Shown here piece by piece: positions 61,621 through 64,000 of a stretch of DNA of 64,000 nt. This DNA is from Epiperipatus broadwayi (Eukaryota > Onychophora > Udeonychophora > Euonychophora > Peripatidae). Location of the stretch: contig JAQFVV010000287.1 of assembly GCA_028023455.1 (NCBI GenBank), positions 1,118,001-1,182,000 on the forward strand, in the 5' to 3' direction. The position numbers and the translations under genes were made by a program. The notes below the pieces were generated by a model. The model saw only the letters and a list, made by a program, of their open reading frames with translations, searched no databases and had not been told where the DNA came from. Positions within the stretch are counted from its first letter, which is position 1. Every line of letters begins with the position of its first letter.

Positions 61621-64000
61621 TAATTTTTAAAATCATTCAATAAAATTCTGTAATAAGTAATTTTCTACTATTTTCTCCCCCTTTTAAAAAAACTGTTTGC
61701 ATGTAATTCAATAAATATTATTTGTAAATTTTTGCCACCAGTGAACTAAAATAAAAAGCTCAACTCATTTTGATGTCTGGTAAAAGTTTTCACAAATAAA
61801 TCTTTATAGTAAATGTATAAACTAAATAAAATATTTCAATAACATACATATAAACAGTTAATCATAAAAAAGAATGCTTATTTTTAATAAAAATAAATGT
61901 ACCTTTAACCTATTTTAAAACATACATAATATTATATCACATATTAATTAAACTGACTGATAATTCAAAATATTCTGATGACTGAGAAAAACAAATTTAA
62001 TGATAGCTATTTATCAATTAATTAATTTTCAATTTGCAAATAAAGTTACTTTTGTTAAGACTTATTTATTATATTTATAAATACTGTATGTACATTACAT
62101 TTATCCATACTGAAAATAAATTTAAATATTATACATTTGCTTTGATTAAAACTATTAGAAGGGAAAAATTAAAAAATATTACTCTAGTTTGGCTATTGGA
62201 AGTGACAGAATAGAAATGAATCATCAATGCATTATTTTTTTGGTATTAGTCTTATATGTATATATAAACACAAAATGGAAAATATAAATACATATTATCA
62301 TTAATGATGATAAATACTAATCAAGGATAAACTGAACAAAAGACAATTATCAAAATTATAGTATTTTTTCAAAAGTAGATATATATATATTTAAAAAAAA
62401 AAGAAGCTCTTATATGAATTAGGATCAAGTTTATAGTGGCATAATAGTTATTGTATCAATTATCAAAAATAATCAATTACATGTATTTCTGCCCCTACCA
62501 AAGTATCAGAATGCATTCATTCCCATTGCTTATTTAAAAATACAAGCTGTAATATTTATTTTAAGAAATATCATTACTCTTATTAAAAATAAGTATTTTA
62601 AAAAGTTTATTTTTTTGTATTTAAAAAAATTGTATTTTTCATTAATTAAAAATAAAGAAATTTATTTGCTGAAGGATTTCTTTCATCATTATGTTATATA
62701 GCATTTTTATAAAGTAAACCATTGAAACTTTGAATTTTTCCTAAGAAAGAATTTAAAATTAAAAATAGTGGATGCCCTGGGATTACTAATGTTGTAATTA
62801 GCAAGTTTTATTTGCTAATGACCAAGAGAAGGAAATTAGCAGGAGATTAGTGTAATTATTTTACAAAATTATTTGTAATTTTTAAAAATTTAATATTTTT
62901 CTATTTTAAAGATTCCAATAAAACTTTGTTTTATTAAACATATTTTTACTTATATAATTTTATATTCTGTTAAAATTAATTTTGTTTGAAATTATTTTGC
63001 TTAGATGATACAATGTTAATTAGAATATTGACAAAATTTTAAAATAAAAAATTAAATCATAAAACAATTATTAAACTAATAAACAGACTTTAATGATGCA
63101 AAGCTTTCACAATTTTCTATTTTAATTATGAGTTCATTATTAACATTTATTATCTATATTCAAAATCTGAAGAAATACAGTAAATTATTTACAAAATTGA
63201 TAAACTATCATCTCTGTTAAATTATGCACACAACTACAAGTGATATATATATTACATTTTCAAGTATTTAAATTTTTCAATGCATTCCTTAGCTCAACTG
63301 TTACCATACTCTAACCATACAGCAGCACAAAAAATTACATCATCCTTTTGGAACCATCTTCACTTTTTACATAAATTAAACATAAAAATGTAGAATACCT
63401 TAATTTCATTCATATATATTGTACCAGACCATACTTCCCTGCAGAATTCTGCTCCTAATCTTGCACTGAGCATGAAATGATCAAGATTTAACAAGGAAAG
63501 AAATGGATACCAATTGTCTGTACTCATATATATTGATACTTCCAGCTAAACTGATAAAAAGAGTGAATTGACAGGACTCTGCCAATTAAATACCCCTTTA
63601 GTTGATATCCTTTCTTGAATGCCCAAATGTTTAGGACCTATGGTAAGTACACATCTTTGAAAAGTCTATTTACAGATAGCTTTTGCGCGCCACTCCTAGA
63701 AATAAATTAAAATGAAATTTCCCCCTCCTAGAAGGATATGTAATACCATATGTATAGCAGAGCATGAGAATAAAATTTAACACCCCAGTAGAGCGATATC
63801 CCATGTGGCTAGCTCAGTACTCTAAAAGTAAGGTCTTCAATGGGTAAGTTAAATGGTTATTATTGGTACATGATTGATAAAGAAAGAGTACATTTTATCA
63901 AATAAATAATAATACGAAAACGAAACAAATTTAATATTATGATCAAATATTTATTTAATCCAGATACTCATCACCGTTTTATACTTAAAATGATATAATA

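Larger units (their letters stand above)
55388..64000 (-). other. Presumed first intron of the CTDSP-like gene
   Basis: Exon A starts in mid-codon, so this stretch should be intron unless the first exon was missed. It holds a SINE at 59578-59690 and a hAT-like relic at 60000-61620. Elsewhere it is AT-rich DNA without recognisable features. No initiator exon with the usual SCP start was identified. Confidence 0.65.

Noticed and set aside
1-64000. CRISPR arrays, bacterial operons, rRNA or intact tRNA genes
   Set aside because: None seen. The split exons, SINEs and LINEs show the DNA is from an animal genome, and the tRNA-like sequences are SINE heads or decayed.

Overview
The window is very AT-rich, intron-dominated animal DNA, full of A/T homopolymers, microsatellites and decayed mobile elements. 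Long introns with ordinary GT-AG boundaries, tRNA-derived SINEs, non-LTR retrotransposons, and a protein that reads like invertebrate small CTD phosphatases point to a bilaterian invertebrate with a repeat-rich genome. The species cannot be fixed; mollusc or arachnid are guesses.

One host gene is recognisable. It lies on the minus strand and encodes a small C-terminal-domain phosphatase (SCP / CTDSP / CTDSPL family). Six coding exons run from 55387 down to 12990: 55260-55387, 45753-45911, 29589-29681, 29408-29506, 20193-20279 and 12990-13139 (stop codon at 12990-12992). They give 237 codons with all internal junctions in phase 0 and the HAD phosphatase motifs intact. The exon with the start codon was not found and probably lies beyond 64000. 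Positions 1-12989 hold the 3' UTR and downstream DNA, with no other recognisable gene. Everything between the exons is intron with mobile elements.

Mobile elements by region: 1.6 kb, tRNA-derived SINE; 2.2-3.0 kb, large inverted repeat; 10.0 kb, G-run tract; 13.5-15.7 kb, fold-back elements; 18.0 kb, a small fold-back element with an intact hammerhead ribozyme; 21.1-26.1 kb, a decayed LINE with an SGNH-esterase-type ORF1 and an endonuclease/reverse transcriptase ORF2 whose RT is internally repeated; 26.6-28.1 kb, nested fold-backs; 30-34.7 kb, hammerhead-element relic, LINE fragment and a split RTE-like LINE; 35.4-37.1 kb, a retrozyme-like array with 477-nt monomers; 37.5-38.5 kb, a TIR element; 40.3 kb, a SINE with target-site duplication; 42.4-45.4 kb, a minus-strand LINE with a zf-RVT tail; 46-47.3 kb, hammerhead fold-back and LINE tail; 51.7-54.2 kb, two hammerhead fold-backs flanking a GC-rich Merlin/IS1595-type transposase relic; 59.6 kb, SINE; 60-61.6 kb, hAT-like transposase relic.

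The most interesting signal is a coherent class of non-autonomous elements carrying hammerhead ribozyme motifs. At least two sequence families occur: a 477-nt tandem family and a roughly 500-nt fold-back family with a subfamily. They share an architecture: inverted arms, an asymmetric tail of about 35-55 bp on one side, and 10-14 bp flanking direct repeats. This resembles terminal structures of Penelope-like elements and metazoan retrozymes. Two further fold-backs without a visible ribozyme have the same layout. No Penelope-type reverse transcriptase was seen here.
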